The position numbers were made by a program, and so were the translations under genes. DNA of 64,000 bases. It comes from Candidatus Lustribacter telmatis. Its GTDB lineage: Bacteria; Vulcanimicrobiota; Vulcanimicrobiia; Vulcanimicrobiales; Vulcanimicrobiaceae. Where the stretch lies: the NCBI GenBank assembly GCA_003164045.1, contig PLRU01000046.1:1-64000 (forward strand), written 5' to 3'. Positions within the stretch are counted from its first letter, which is position 1, and each line of letters opens with the position of its first letter. Positions 9,168 through 17,893 of this stretch are shown piece by piece. The notes beneath the pieces are model-generated. The model worked only from the letters and a program-made list of their open reading frames with translations. It was not told the origin of the DNA and ran no database searches.

Positions 9168-10850
9168 ATGGCGATTCGGCTCCTCGACCCGGCGACGATC
9201 GGGCAGATCGCGGCGGGCGAAGTGATCGAACGGCCGGCGTCGGTTGTCAAAGAGCTGGTCGAGAACGCGCTCGACGCCGGCGCCCGGCGCATTGCCGTCC
9301 GCGTACGCGGCGGCGGATTGGAATCGATCGAGGTTGCCGATGACGGCGCCGGCATTGTCCCCGCTGAGGTCGCCGCGGCGCTCGTGCGTCATGCCACGAG
9401 CAAGCTTCCCGACGCCGGCGGCCTTGCAGCCGTTGCGACGTTAGGCTTTCGCGGCGAGGGCCTGGCATCGGTTGCGGCCGTGGCCCGCACGACCGTCAGT
9501 TCGCGGGTGGCCGGGAACGAGATTGCGACGGCGGTCGATGCGTTCGGCGAAGAGATCGGCCTCCCGTATCCGGCGCCCGGTCCCATCGGCACGCGGGTTG
9601 TGGTGAACGACCTGTTTGCCAACGTACCGGCCCGGCGCGAGTATCTGCGCACCCCGGGGGCGGAATTCACCCGCATCGCGCAGTGGCTCGCAACGATGGC
9701 CCTGGCCTATCCGGCGGTCGGCTTCACGCTCGAGCATGACGGCCGGCGCGTGTTTGCGTTCGCACCGGACGGCGATCCGGCGCCGCGCCTGCGCCATACG
9801 TTTGGAACGCCGGCCGACGGAATGCTGCGCGTTCACGGAAGCAGCGACCGGATCGCCGTCGATGGCTGGATCAGCGCACCCGGCGACGACCGGCCCGACC
9901 GGCGCGCGCAGGTGTTGTTCGTCAACGGCCGGCTGCTGCGCTCGACGTTACTCTCCGGCGCCTGGACGGGCGCCTACCGCACGTTTGCGATGACCGGCCG
10001 CTATCCGTACGGCGTACTGTTCGTCGACGTCGCACCGGATGAAGTCGATCCCAACGTTCACCCGACGAAGAGCGACGTTCGGCTGCGGTTCGGCGAACGC
10101 GTCAATGCGGTGGTGCGCGAAGCGATGGGCACGGCGCTGCGCGCGGCGGCAACGGCGCGGCTCGAACGCGCGATTTCGTTCGCCCCGCACGTTTCCGGCG
10201 AGCACGCCGATCTGCCCGCAACTGCCGAAGCGCTCGATCCGCAGTGGAGCGGATCGCTGGTGGAAGCGAGTGCGCCGGCGTCGTCGCTGCGCGTGCTCGC
10301 GCAAGTCGACCGGACGTTCGTGCTCGCCACCGACGGAAAAGCGGTGGTCTTGATCGATCAGCATGCCGCGCACGAACGCGTCGTGTACGAAGAACTGATG
10401 ACCAACGTCGAGCGGGCTGCGCCCGGCGAACCGCTGCTGATGCCGTACACGTTTGAAGTGCGGCCGGATCAAGAGCGCGCGCTCGAAGCGAGCCGCGATG
10501 CGCTAGTCGCCACGGGCCTCGTCGTCGAACCGTTCGGCGAACGCGCGTATCGCATCGTTGCCACGCCCGCGCACACAACGCACGCCGGCCGCACGCGCGC
10601 GTTCGACCTCGCCGGTTTTCTCGACGGGCTCGACGACGACGGCCCGGCGCTCGATGCGCGTCATGCCGTGTGGGCGTCGCTGGCCTGCCATTCGGTTGCG
10701 CGCGCGGGCGATCCACTAGTGTACGCGGAGATGGTCACGCTGCTGGAGCGCTTGCAGCAATGCGCGAACCCGATGCATTGTCCGCATGGGCGCCCGACGA
10801 TCGTGCGGCTCGAGCCCGACGCGATCGCGCGATTGTTCAAGCGCATCTGA
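9168..10850 (+). CDS. mutL: DNA mismatch repair protein MutL
   Basis: Matchmaker ATPase linking MutS to downstream repair. The GHKL ATPase begins IRLLDPATIGQIAAGEVIER and holds ELVENALDAGA, the DDGAGI motif and FRGEGLASVA. DEVDPNVHPTKSDVRL follows near residue 310. The C-terminal dimerisation domain carries ALIDQHAAHERVVYEE (DQHAAHERxxYE), the metal-binding endonuclease motif of non-E. coli MutLs, and CPHGRP near the end, so endonuclease activity is likely. ATG 9168 gives 560 aa; upstream in-frame codons have no homology. The last base of its stop is the first of the miaA ATG (TGATG). Confidence 0.94.
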   Translation: MAIRLLDPATIGQIAAGEVIERPASVVKELVENALDAGARRIAVRVRGGGLESIEVADDGAGIVPAEVAAALVRHATSKLPDAGGLAAVATLGFRGEGLASVAAVARTTVSSRVAGNEIATAVDAFGEEIGLPYPAPGPIGTRVVVNDLFANVPARREYLRTPGAEFTRIAQWLATMALAYPAVGFTLEHDGRRVFAFAPDGDPAPRLRHTFGTPADGMLRVHGSSDRIAVDGWISAPGDDRPDRRAQVLFVNGRLLRSTLLSGAWTGAYRTFAMTGRYPYGVLFVDVAPDEVDPNVHPTKSDVRLRFGERVNAVVREAMGTALRAAATARLERAISFAPHVSGEHADLPATAEALDPQWSGSLVEASAPASSLRVLAQVDRTFVLATDGKAVVLIDQHAAHERVVYEELMTNVERAAPGEPLLMPYTFEVRPDQERALEASRDALVATGLVVEPFGERAYRIVATPAHTTHAGRTRAFDLAGFLDGLDDDGPALDARHAVWASLACHSVARAGDPLVYAEMVTLLERLQQCANPMHCPHGRPTIVRLEPDAIARLFKRI

Positions 10851-11752
10851 TGCCCGCGCACGCGGGAGTGCTGATCCTCGCCGGTCCGACCGCGAGCGGC
10901 AAGACCGAGCTTGCGCTTGCGCTAGCGGAGCGTTTCGATGCGGAAATCGTCGGCGCGGATTCGCGCCAAATCTATCGCGGCATGCCGATCGGTACGGCGG
11001 CTCCGACCCCCGGACAACTCGCTCGCGTACCGCATCATCTCGTCGCATTCCTCGACCCGCACGAGCGGTATTCGGCAGCGCGATTCGTGCTCGATGCGCG
11101 GCGCGCGATCGACGACATCACCGCACGCGGACGGCGCGCGATCGTCGCCGGCGGCACGGGATTCTATCTGCGCGCGCTTGCCGGCGATGTTACACTCGAC
11201 GCGGCATACGATCCGGCCGTACGTACGCGGCTCGCGGCCGAAGCCCGTATCCATCCGCCTGAGGTGCTGGCCGAGTGGCTCGCCGCGCTCGCGCCCGAGC
11301 GTGCGGCGGCGATTGCGCCGAACGATCCATATCGCGTCGCGCGCGCGCTCGAAGTCGCACTCGCCCGAAGGGTTCCGGATGCCCCACGCGATCCGTTGCC
11401 GACATTGCGCGCCGGCGGGATCCCGTTCGTCAAACTCGTGCTGGAGAGCGACCCCGACATATTACTCGAGCGAATCGAACGGCGCGTCGATGGTATGCTT
11501 GCCGCCGGTTTGCTCGAGGAAGCCGAACGCGTCGGCGGCGATGCGGTGGCGGCCGATGCGGTCGGTTATCGTGAGGCGCTTGCCTTCTTGGCCGGGTGGT
11601 CGACGGCGGCGGAGCTACGGGCGCAACTGATCCGTTTTACGCGGCGTTACGCTAAGCGCCAGGCAACGTGGTTTCGTTCGGAACCCGGCGCCGTGCGCGT
11701 ACCGGCGGCTGCCGCTGAAGCGGCGGCAAGAGAACGCCTGGGCTGGGAGTAA
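10850..11752 (+). CDS. miaA: tRNA dimethylallyltransferase MiaA
   Basis: Transfers a dimethylallyl group from DMAPP to N6 of A37 in tRNAs, giving the substrate of MiaB. It starts with the P-loop LILAGPTASGKTELAL, then the substrate motifs EIVGADSRQIYRGMPIGTAAP, VPHHLVAFLDP and RRAIVAGGTGFYLRAL. It ends with the tRNA-contact region RFTRRYAKRQATWFRSE. 300 aa is usual. ATG 10850 overlaps the mutL stop, which rules out an upstream start. hfq follows after 9 nt in the classic miaA-hfq arrangement. Confidence 0.95.
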   Translation: MPAHAGVLILAGPTASGKTELALALAERFDAEIVGADSRQIYRGMPIGTAAPTPGQLARVPHHLVAFLDPHERYSAARFVLDARRAIDDITARGRRAIVAGGTGFYLRALAGDVTLDAAYDPAVRTRLAAEARIHPPEVLAEWLAALAPERAAAIAPNDPYRVARALEVALARRVPDAPRDPLPTLRAGGIPFVKLVLESDPDILLERIERRVDGMLAAGLLEEAERVGGDAVAADAVGYREALAFLAGWSTAAELRAQLIRFTRRYAKRQATWFRSEPGAVRVPAAAAEAAARERLGWE

Positions 11753-11761
11753 CAGCCGGAG

Positions 11762-12013
11762 ATGAACATGCGGCAACAGCCGATCCAAGACGTCTACCTC
11801 GCCGAAGTGAAGCGTCAAGCCGTTCCGGTCGTGATTTATCTCATGAACGGCTTTCAGCTGCGCGGCGTCGTGAAGGGCTACGATCCGTTCACGATCGTGC
11901 TGGAGTTCGAGCATAAGTCGCACTTGATCTACAAGCACGCCGTCTCGACGATCTCACCGCAAGGTCCGCTCGTTGCGCCGCTCGTTCCCGAAGAGGCCGT
12001 CGCGCAATCATGA
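11762..12013 (+). CDS. hfq: RNA chaperone Hfq
   Basis: Hexameric Sm-like RNA chaperone that promotes sRNA-mRNA pairing. 83 aa with a full Sm core: QPIQDVYL at the N-terminus, the Sm1 strand VVIYLMNGFQLRGVVKGYDPFTIVLE and the Sm2 signature YKHAVSTISP. The proximal-face Gln and the K-H pair are conserved. The C-terminal tail after the core is short (about 15 aa, GPLVAPLVPEEAVAQS). It lies between miaA and dapF, overlapping the latter as ATGA, so it is probably made from the mutL-miaA transcript. Confidence 0.96.
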   Translation: MNMRQQPIQDVYLAEVKRQAVPVVIYLMNGFQLRGVVKGYDPFTIVLEFEHKSHLIYKHAVSTISPQGPLVAPLVPEEAVAQS

Positions 12014-12783
12014 ACGCCACCGTTCCGTTCGTTAAAATGAACGGAACGCGCAACGAGTTCGTCGTCGTCGATGGGCGGGAAACGCCGCTCGACGATCCGG
12101 TCGCGTTCGCGCAGCACATCTGCGATCCCACCCGCGGCCCCGGTGCCGACGGTCTTTTGCTCGCGCTCGACTCGGCCACGGCCGACGTGCGCATGCGCAT
12201 CATCAACGCCGACGGCAGCGAACCCGAGATGTGCGGCAACGGCATTCGCTGTCTCGCGCGCTATCTCGACGAACACGATGGCCGCAGCGCCGCGGTCGTC
12301 GAGACGATCGCCGGACCGATCGCGACGCGCATCCTTTCGCGCGAGCCGTACCTCGTCTCCGAAGTGATGGGCGTGCCGCAGATCGGCGCGCCGCACGACA
12401 TCGCGGGATTTCGTGCGACGCCGGTCGACGTCGGTAACCCGCACGTCGTGATCTTCGTCGACGACTTGGCCGCGATCGACGTTCGCGTCATGGGTCCGCG
12501 CATCGAGCGCGATCCGCGCTATCCCGAAGGCACGAACGTGCACTTCGCGCAGATTGCCGGCGACCGTTTGCGCGTGCTGCATTGGGAACGCGGCGCCGGC
12601 GCGACGGCGGCCTGCGGCACGGGTGCCGTATCGTGCGCGGCCGTAGCGATCGCGCAGCACGGTTTCGTATCGCCGGTGAACCTCGACGTTCCGGGCGGTA
12701 CGCTCACCGTGGAATGGTCGGCGGGCGAACGCGCGACCCTCATCGGCGACGCGGTCGTCGAGTTCTCGTCTACCTTCGGCTGA
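12010..12783 (+). CDS. dapF: Diaminopimelate epimerase DapF
   Basis: Converts LL- to meso-diaminopimelate for lysine and peptidoglycan, using two cysteines as acid and base. Both are present: Cys75 in EMCGNGIRCLARY and Cys202 in AACGTGAVSCA. The substrate motif MNGTRNEFVVVD is at residues 10-21 and the RGPGADG loop at 42-48. 257 aa is slightly shorter than the usual 270-285. The start overlaps the hfq stop and the stop overlaps the next ATG. Presence supports a DAP-type cell wall. Confidence 0.95.
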   Translation: MNATVPFVKMNGTRNEFVVVDGRETPLDDPVAFAQHICDPTRGPGADGLLLALDSATADVRMRIINADGSEPEMCGNGIRCLARYLDEHDGRSAAVVETIAGPIATRILSREPYLVSEVMGVPQIGAPHDIAGFRATPVDVGNPHVVIFVDDLAAIDVRVMGPRIERDPRYPEGTNVHFAQIAGDRLRVLHWERGAGATAACGTGAVSCAAVAIAQHGFVSPVNLDVPGGTLTVEWSAGERATLIGDAVVEFSSTFG

Positions 12784-13997
12784 TGATGGTCGGGCTAGCG
12801 TACAGCGACGCGCAAGGCCGCGTCTATTTCGATGAGACAAAGTCGCCGCTCGCGGACGGCGGGATCGTGCGCGAAGTGCAACCCGACGAATTGATCCCGC
12901 TGCCGCCCGGTGCGATCGTGTCGATGCTGCCCGGCCGGGCTCCGAAACTCGCCGCCGGCCGCGCGGTGCCGAAGCGCACGGCCCTCGGCGTGCTGCTGCC
13001 GGCGGGGTACACGCGCACACTGCTCCCCGCGTTCACGCGCGCGGAGGGCGCGCCGCAACTGCCGCTCTTCGGATACACGTTTGCATGCGTCGTCGATGAC
13101 GAGCTCGCCGTTGCGGCCATGCGGACGGACGAAGGCGAAGATTGGCAGCCGCGCCGCTTCAAACCGGGCGAACTCGAGGGCATCGTCGCGAAGCGCATCG
13201 CGATCGACCCGCGCAATCGCACCCTCGCGCAACTCAGCGTCTGCGCACGCGAATACGGCTGCTTCACCGCGCAGAACGTCTTTCTCGAACGTGGAGAAGC
13301 GGCGATTCCGGTGGCGCCAAAGTGCAACGCGGCCTGCATCGGCTGTATCTCGGAGCTCGATGCGGACAGCGCGATCCCCTCGCCGCAGACGCGTATCGCC
13401 TACGAACCCGACGTCGCCGATCTCGCGCGCATCGGCGTGCATCACCTCGAACGCGTCGCGGACGGCATCGTCTCGTTCGGGCAGGGCTGCGAGGGCGAGC
13501 CGCTCTTACGTTCGACGCAAATCGCTGCCGCGATCGAGCAGATCCGCGCCCAGCGCGCGAACGGGACGCTCAATCTCAACACGAACGGCTCGCTGCCGAA
13601 GGCGCTGCGGCGCCTGATCGACGCCGGCTTGCAAGCCGTGCGCGTGAGCCTCAACTCGTTCCGCCCGAACGTCTATGCCGCGTACTATCGGCCGACGGGA
13701 TATACGCTCGAAAACGTCCTCGAGAGCGTGGCGCTCGCGGTCGATGCGGGATTGCGCGTGTCGCTGAACGTGCTGACCCATCCGGGCGTGACGGACGAAC
13801 GGGCCGAGATCGAGGCGATGGAGACATTTCTACGCGCCCATCCGGTTGCGCTCGTACAGACACGCACGCTCAACATCGATCCCGACGTGTATTTCGCATG
13901 CGTGGGACGTCCGGCCGAGCCGTTAGGCATGCGTGAAGCGCTCCGGCGCATCGGCGAACTCGGCGTCGCGGTCGGCAACTTCACCCACACGCATTAG
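12783..13997 (+). CDS. Radical SAM protein of unknown function
   Basis: 404 aa. The cluster motif is CNAACIGC (Cys181, 185, 188), preceded by two further cysteines in VCAREYGC (154, 160). The SAM-binding region FGQGCEGEPLL and the strand LNTNGSLPKALRRL follow, as in single-domain radical SAM enzymes. The first 150 residues form a separate domain I cannot name. The ATG at 12783 overlaps the dapF TGA; a second ATG is at 12786. The tight coupling to dapF suggests co-expression, not necessarily a shared pathway. The substrate is unknown. Confidence 0.82.
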   Translation: MMVGLAYSDAQGRVYFDETKSPLADGGIVREVQPDELIPLPPGAIVSMLPGRAPKLAAGRAVPKRTALGVLLPAGYTRTLLPAFTRAEGAPQLPLFGYTFACVVDDELAVAAMRTDEGEDWQPRRFKPGELEGIVAKRIAIDPRNRTLAQLSVCAREYGCFTAQNVFLERGEAAIPVAPKCNAACIGCISELDADSAIPSPQTRIAYEPDVADLARIGVHHLERVADGIVSFGQGCEGEPLLRSTQIAAAIEQIRAQRANGTLNLNTNGSLPKALRRLIDAGLQAVRVSLNSFRPNVYAAYYRPTGYTLENVLESVALAVDAGLRVSLNVLTHPGVTDERAEIEAMETFLRAHPVALVQTRTLNIDPDVYFACVGRPAEPLGMREALRRIGELGVAVGNFTHTH

Positions 13998-14013
13998 CGC
14001 TGCCGCGGTCCGG

Positions 14014-14880
14014 CTACGGTTTCCATCCGGGTGCTCGTACGATGTAATCGAGCCGTTTCGAGCGGATTGCATCGGCGAACATGGCCCAAAATTCTTCGTA
14101 GGCGATGACGATCGGGTTGCTGCTCGTGCGCGGATGCGTTAAACCGAAGGTGGACGCGATCTCCGGCCGCTCGGCTTGATAGGTGCCGAAGAGATGATCC
14201 CAGATCAGCAGCACTGCGCCGAAGTTCCGGTCGAGGTATTCGACGTTGCTCGCGTGGTGTACGCGATGTGCCGACGGCGTGTTCACGATCGACTCCAACC
14301 AGCCGACGCGCGGTACCAGTTCGGTGTGGATGAATATCTGATACGTGAGGCTGGCCGATGCCATGCCGAAGACCCACTCGGGCGCGAAACCCAGCCAGAC
14401 GACGGGGAGATAAAAGAGAAAAACGCCTGAAACGAGCGGCGTCCACGCGAGCCGGAAAGCGGCCGTGAGCACCATGCGCTCTACGGTGTGATGTACGCTG
14501 TGCGAGGCCCACATGAAGCGAATCCGATGCGAACAGCGGTGTTCGAAGTAGAACGCCAAATCTGCGAGCAGAAACAGGACGATCAGGAGCGGCCAGTTTT
14601 GCTTTGAGATGGGGATCGTGAAGAGGCGCCAGTGATAGGCCGCCGCCGCGATCACGCCGATGATCAAGCCGTTCGTGAGTGCTTGCGCGACGAGATGACC
14701 GCCGGCGATCGTCGCGGAGAGGATGCTGCCTTTCCACGGGTAGTGCTCTCGGCGCGCCTGTATTACGACGATTTCCAGCACGATGGCCAGGATAATGAGC
14801 GGCAAAACTGCGACCGCCGCCGCGTTGCCGTACCCCGAGAGCAGGTGACCGAGTTGCGCAAAACTAAGATTAAATTCCAT
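14014..14880 (-). CDS. Sterol desaturase / fatty-acid hydroxylase family protein
   Basis: Membrane di-iron hydroxylase. The diagnostic histidine clusters are HRCSH near residue 114, HSVHH near 126 and HRVHHASN near 208, lying between hydrophobic spans (about residues 20-45, 65-85, 95-110 and 150-170). 288 aa fits the bacterial family, which hydroxylates or desaturates lipids, hopanoids or carotenoids; the substrate here is not readable. The ATG at 14880 is preceded by a hydrophilic leader. The gene stands alone, 16 bp from the convergent radical-SAM gene. Confidence 0.88.
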   Translation of the reverse strand: MEFNLSFAQLGHLLSGYGNAAAVAVLPLIILAIVLEIVVIQARREHYPWKGSILSATIAGGHLVAQALTNGLIIGVIAAAAYHWRLFTIPISKQNWPLLIVLFLLADLAFYFEHRCSHRIRFMWASHSVHHTVERMVLTAAFRLAWTPLVSGVFLFYLPVVWLGFAPEWVFGMASASLTYQIFIHTELVPRVGWLESIVNTPSAHRVHHASNVEYLDRNFGAVLLIWDHLFGTYQAERPEIASTFGLTHPRTSSNPIVIAYEEFWAMFADAIRSKRLDYIVRAPGWKP

Positions 14881-14927
14881 TTGCTTGGCAGCCCTGCTTC
14901 AACAAGGACGGCAAGCTGACATGCCCG

Positions 14928-15845
14928 CTAAATGTTCACGAACGGCTGCCGTACGTTGGCCGGTGTCTGCGCGACCGGCGTCGTGCCGCCGGTGATCAGA
15001 TCGCCGCGCAGCGTGACGTTCTGGCCCTGCGCCGTCACGTCGACTCCGCCGCTGCCGTTCGACGTGAACGTCGTCGTCAGGTTCTCGCCGAAGTTCGATT
15101 CGCTGATGCTCACCGAACCGTTCGCCGCTTCTGACACCTGCTGGCCGCCGGAGAGCGTCAAGGACTGACCCGGAGTAAGTGCGACGGCTTGGCCGTGATC
15201 CGTGACGGAGATCGTCCCATTGTTGGTCATGCTCACGCTCTCGCGGCCGCCGTCCATCGATGCGGTCGCACTTGCATTTTGCGTGATGCCGTTTGCGCCG
15301 GGCTGCGTGACCGAGGTCGAGACGTGGAAACCGTCGCCGAAATCGCGCGTCGAAAACAGATCCTGATGGCCTACCATGCTGTCGAACTTCGAGTTGACGT
15401 TGGCCGTGCTGCCGTCGGCATTCTGTTCGGTGCCGCTGACGCTGAGATGCGGATCGCCGGTCGATCCGAGCGAGACGTTGGCGAATGTCGCCGCACCGCT
15501 CGATGCACTTTGCGGCGCGCCGGTCGTCGTAGGCGTCGAAGCGGTCGGGGTTCCCATCAAGGCGTTGCTGAGTTTGGCGATGGACTGCTGTACTTGACTC
15601 GCCAACTGCGCGAGGATGCCGCTGATACCGGAGTTCGCACCCGGATCGGTCAGCGGCGCGGGATCGTTGTTGCTCGCGAACCATGCCGGCCGGACTGCAT
15701 CCGTGCTCGCGGATCCGTAACCGGCGTATGCCGGGCTTCCCGCAGGAAACGTTCCGGACGAACCGGCATTCGGCAGCGCCCACGGTGCTGCAGTCCCGTT
15801 CAACCCGTCGCTGGGAATAAATCCGTTACCGAAGATCTGGGACAT
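14928..15845 (-). CDS. Hypothetical low-complexity, beta-repeat protein
   Basis: Unrecognised 305 aa protein. The first 110 residues are rich in Gly, Ala, Ser, Pro and Thr. The rest is made of Ser/Thr/Asn/Gly-rich stretches that look like short beta strands (VSMTNNGTISVTDHGQAVAL, LTLSGGQQVSEAANGSVSI, TTTFTSNGSGGVDVTAQGQ). No signal peptide, cysteine or membrane span is visible. The composition resembles extracellular or filament-like proteins; export would need a route not visible here. ATG 15845 has GAGG about 11 nt upstream. It lies 77 bp downstream of the trk pair on the same strand. Confidence 0.6.
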   Translation of the reverse strand: MSQIFGNGFIPSDGLNGTAAPWALPNAGSSGTFPAGSPAYAGYGSASTDAVRPAWFASNNDPAPLTDPGANSGISGILAQLASQVQQSIAKLSNALMGTPTASTPTTTGAPQSASSGAATFANVSLGSTGDPHLSVSGTEQNADGSTANVNSKFDSMVGHQDLFSTRDFGDGFHVSTSVTQPGANGITQNASATASMDGGRESVSMTNNGTISVTDHGQAVALTPGQSLTLSGGQQVSEAANGSVSISESNFGENLTTTFTSNGSGGVDVTAQGQNVTLRGDLITGGTTPVAQTPANVRQPFVNI

Positions 15846-15922
15846 TGTCGTTCGACCTCACTGCGTAAAAAGAGAACTGACGTTCTTCATTCACGCGTTG
15901 GGGCGCAATCGCAAGGGCGGCG

Positions 15923-16600
15923 TTACGGAGCTTTGCCCACCAAGGCTGCGCAAACGTCGGCGCGAGCGGTGTGCTTGATCATCGCAATCACCGCGTCGCC
16001 GGGCGCGAAGACCGTCTCGCCGTTGGGGATCACGACTTCGCCCGCGCCGCGGTCGACGGCCACGATCACGCTGCCGGTCGGCAGGGCGAGGTCGGCGATG
16101 CGGCGGCCGCTGGCCGGCGAGTCGGTGAGGATCGAGAGCTGCACGAGTTCCAGGTCGCCTTTGCCCAAGCGCGCCAGCGTTTCGAGCGTGGTCGCGTTGA
16201 CGCGGTCGTCGATGATATCGAGGATGATCTCAGTCGATGAGATCACGGTCACCGGCTGTTCGCTGTCGAGCGATTCGAAGATCAGTTTGTTCTTGGGGTT
16301 GTTCACGCGCGCGATGCAGCGCGCTTTGGAATGCTTCTTGCTGATCAGCACGACGACGAGGTTGTCTTCGTCGTCGCCGGTGTCGGCCACGACGACGTCG
16401 GCCCGCGCGACGCCGGCTTGGATGAGTACGTTCGGGTCGCAGCCGTCGCCGACGACCGCGATATCCGCTTCCAGCAGGTTGGTCATCATCTGCGCCTTGC
16501 GCGAATCTTTTTCGATGACCACCACTTCGTGCTGCTGTTTGAGCAGGCCGCGTGCCAGATAGGTGCCGACCTTGCCGCCGCCAACGATTAAGATGAACAT
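15923..16600 (-). CDS. TrkA-type K+ uptake regulatory protein (second of pair)
   Basis: Cytoplasmic RCK subunit that gates a Trk/Ktr potassium uptake channel in response to nucleotides. The RCK-N Rossmann fold starts MFILIVGGGKVGTYLARGLL, with VVVIEKD closing the nucleotide site and VVGDGCDPNVLIQAG following. RCK-C (TrkA_C) occupies about residues 140-220 (LSILTDSPASGRRIADLALP). 225 aa is a single N+C unit. It sits 3 nt after a paralogue on the same strand; no TrkH/KtrB membrane subunit is in the window. Two half-length RCK genes together equal one double-length TrkA. Confidence 0.88.
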   Translation of the reverse strand: MFILIVGGGKVGTYLARGLLKQQHEVVVIEKDSRKAQMMTNLLEADIAVVGDGCDPNVLIQAGVARADVVVADTGDDEDNLVVVLISKKHSKARCIARVNNPKNKLIFESLDSEQPVTVISSTEIILDIIDDRVNATTLETLARLGKGDLELVQLSILTDSPASGRRIADLALPTGSVIVAVDRGAGEVVIPNGETVFAPGDAVIAMIKHTARADVCAALVGKAP

Positions 16601-16603
16601 AGT

Positions 16604-17275
16604 CTACGCGGTTAAGCGCGCTGCGGGTCTCGCTTTGCTGAAGGTCGCGGCGAATGCCGCGAGGGCGTCGGGCGCGACGATCGCATTGATCTCGTCGCCT
16701 TCGTGGAGAACGTCGCTCGGGGCGGCGACGCGGACGCTGCCGAGCTGCCGGATCGCGGCGATGCGGATCTTGCCGTCTTCCTCGATGTCGGCCACGCGTT
16801 TGCCGCTCTGGCCGCTCGCCACCGTAGCAACGAGCGAGGTCAGGTTGCCGAAATCGAACGAGGGCATCGAGGTGTACGGCGAGTCGAGCAGAGCGTCGCG
16901 GATGATCTGCGCGCCCAGCGTGGTCGGGGAAAACGTTTCGATCCCCAGATCGCGATAGAGCTGGCCGCGCGGCGGATCGTAGATCCGGGCGACGATTTTC
17001 GGGATGCGGAACATGCGCTGTGCGATCAGCGCCGCCATAACGTTGCGGTTGTCGCCGTCGGTCACGGCAACGAAGCCGTCGGCCTTCTCGGCACCGGCGC
17101 GCTTGAGCACGTCGTAATCGATGCCGGTGCCGACCTCAACCCCACCGCCGAACCGCGCGCCCAGGCGCTTGAATGCCCCGGGATTCTCGTCCACGACCAC
17201 GACGTCGTGCTCGGCAACCAGCAATTTGGCGAGCGTCGAGCCGACGCGCCCGCACCCGACGATTAAGTAGCGCAT
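16604..17275 (-). CDS. TrkA-type K+ uptake regulatory protein (first of pair)
   Basis: 223 aa RCK protein: MRYLIVGCGRVGSTLAKLL (GxGxxG intact), VVVDENPGAF and VEVGTGIDYDVLKRAGAEKADGFVAVT, then a TrkA_C domain (residues 140-215, GKRVADIEEDGKIRIAAI). It is probably co-transcribed with the gene 3 nt downstream and may assemble with it as a hetero-oligomeric gating ring. The 104 bp between its start and the divergent tRNA gene must contain its promoter; I could not pick a convincing one. Confidence 0.88.
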   Translation of the reverse strand: MRYLIVGCGRVGSTLAKLLVAEHDVVVVDENPGAFKRLGARFGGGVEVGTGIDYDVLKRAGAEKADGFVAVTDGDNRNVMAALIAQRMFRIPKIVARIYDPPRGQLYRDLGIETFSPTTLGAQIIRDALLDSPYTSMPSFDFGNLTSLVATVASGQSGKRVADIEEDGKIRIAAIRQLGSVRVAAPSDVLHEGDEINAIVAPDALAAFAATFSKARPAARLTA

Positions 17276-17379
17276 AATGAACCGTCCGGTGGATTAGACG
17301 AACCGGCTGTAGTTCCCGCGGCAGGAGCGAAGGGTCCAAATGGGAATTCGTGGGACTTTGCCCCGACACCGTGGTACGA

Positions 17380-17456
17380 CGGGATGTAGCTCAGCTTGGT
17401 AGAGCGCTGCGTTCGGGACGCAGAGGCCACAGGTTCAAATCCTGCCATCCCGACCA
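17380..17456 (+). tRNA. tRNA-Pro (anticodon CGG)
   Basis: 77 nt cloverleaf with encoded CCA. Acceptor CGGGATG pairs with CATCCCG; D arm GAGC; anticodon stem CTGCG/CGCAG encloses loop TTCGGGA, so the anticodon is CGG (reads CCG). The T arm has the canonical TTCAAAT loop, with one mismatch at its outer pair. The discriminator is A. CCG is a frequent codon in this GC-rich sequence. Confidence 0.95.
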
Positions 17457-17482
17457 CTCTCCTTTTTGCAAGCGTTCGCCGA

Positions 17483-17881
17483 TTGTTTTCCCGTTTTAGC
17501 CCGGCAGCGCGACGCGCCTTACGGGCAGCCGAACAAGAGTGCCGCAACCACGATCATTATTACGTGGGCGTGGAACACATGCTCTTCGCGCTGCTCGAGG
17601 AACACGATCCCGCTATCGAGGAGCAACTTCGTGCCGCCAATTCATCGCTCGCCGGTATTCATGCCGAGGTTAAGCGGGCGCTCGGTACGGGCGAAGGCCG
17701 CATCTGGGAAGGCATCTTGCTGACCCCGCGCGTCCGGAAGATCATCGCCTTAGCCGGTACGCGTGCGGGCGATCGCGATATCGAGCCGATCGATTTGTTC
17801 GAAGCGATCCGCGAAGAAGGCGGCGGTCTCGCCGCAACGATTCTGCTGCGCGCGCGCAACTCCGCGGCAGCGGGCCGGTAA
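17483..17881 (+). CDS. Stand-alone Clp N-domain protein
   Basis: 132 aa consisting of only a Clp repeat (N) domain as found at the front of ClpA/ClpC. The start MFSRFSPAARRALRAAEQEC, with HYYVGVEHMLFALLEE, matches the ClpC beginning and fixes the TTG at 17483 as start. The second repeat half (LTPRVRKIIALAGTRAG and IEPIDLFEAIREE) is complete. There is no AAA+ module or linker, so it cannot be a protease unfoldase. Related stand-alone proteins (ClpS-like adaptors, ClpN decoys) are thought to bind substrates or partners; that role here is inference. It starts 27 nt after the tRNA and is followed by the DedA gene. Confidence 0.8.
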   Translation: MFSRFSPAARRALRAAEQECRNHDHYYVGVEHMLFALLEEHDPAIEEQLRAANSSLAGIHAEVKRALGTGEGRIWEGILLTPRVRKIIALAGTRAGDRDIEPIDLFEAIREEGGGLAATILLRARNSAAAGR

Positions 17882-17893
17882 AACGGGAGCACC

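Noticed and set aside
17263-17547. 94-codon minus-strand frame across tRNA-Pro
   Set aside because: Contains the antisense of the tRNA; such frames are a known artefact.
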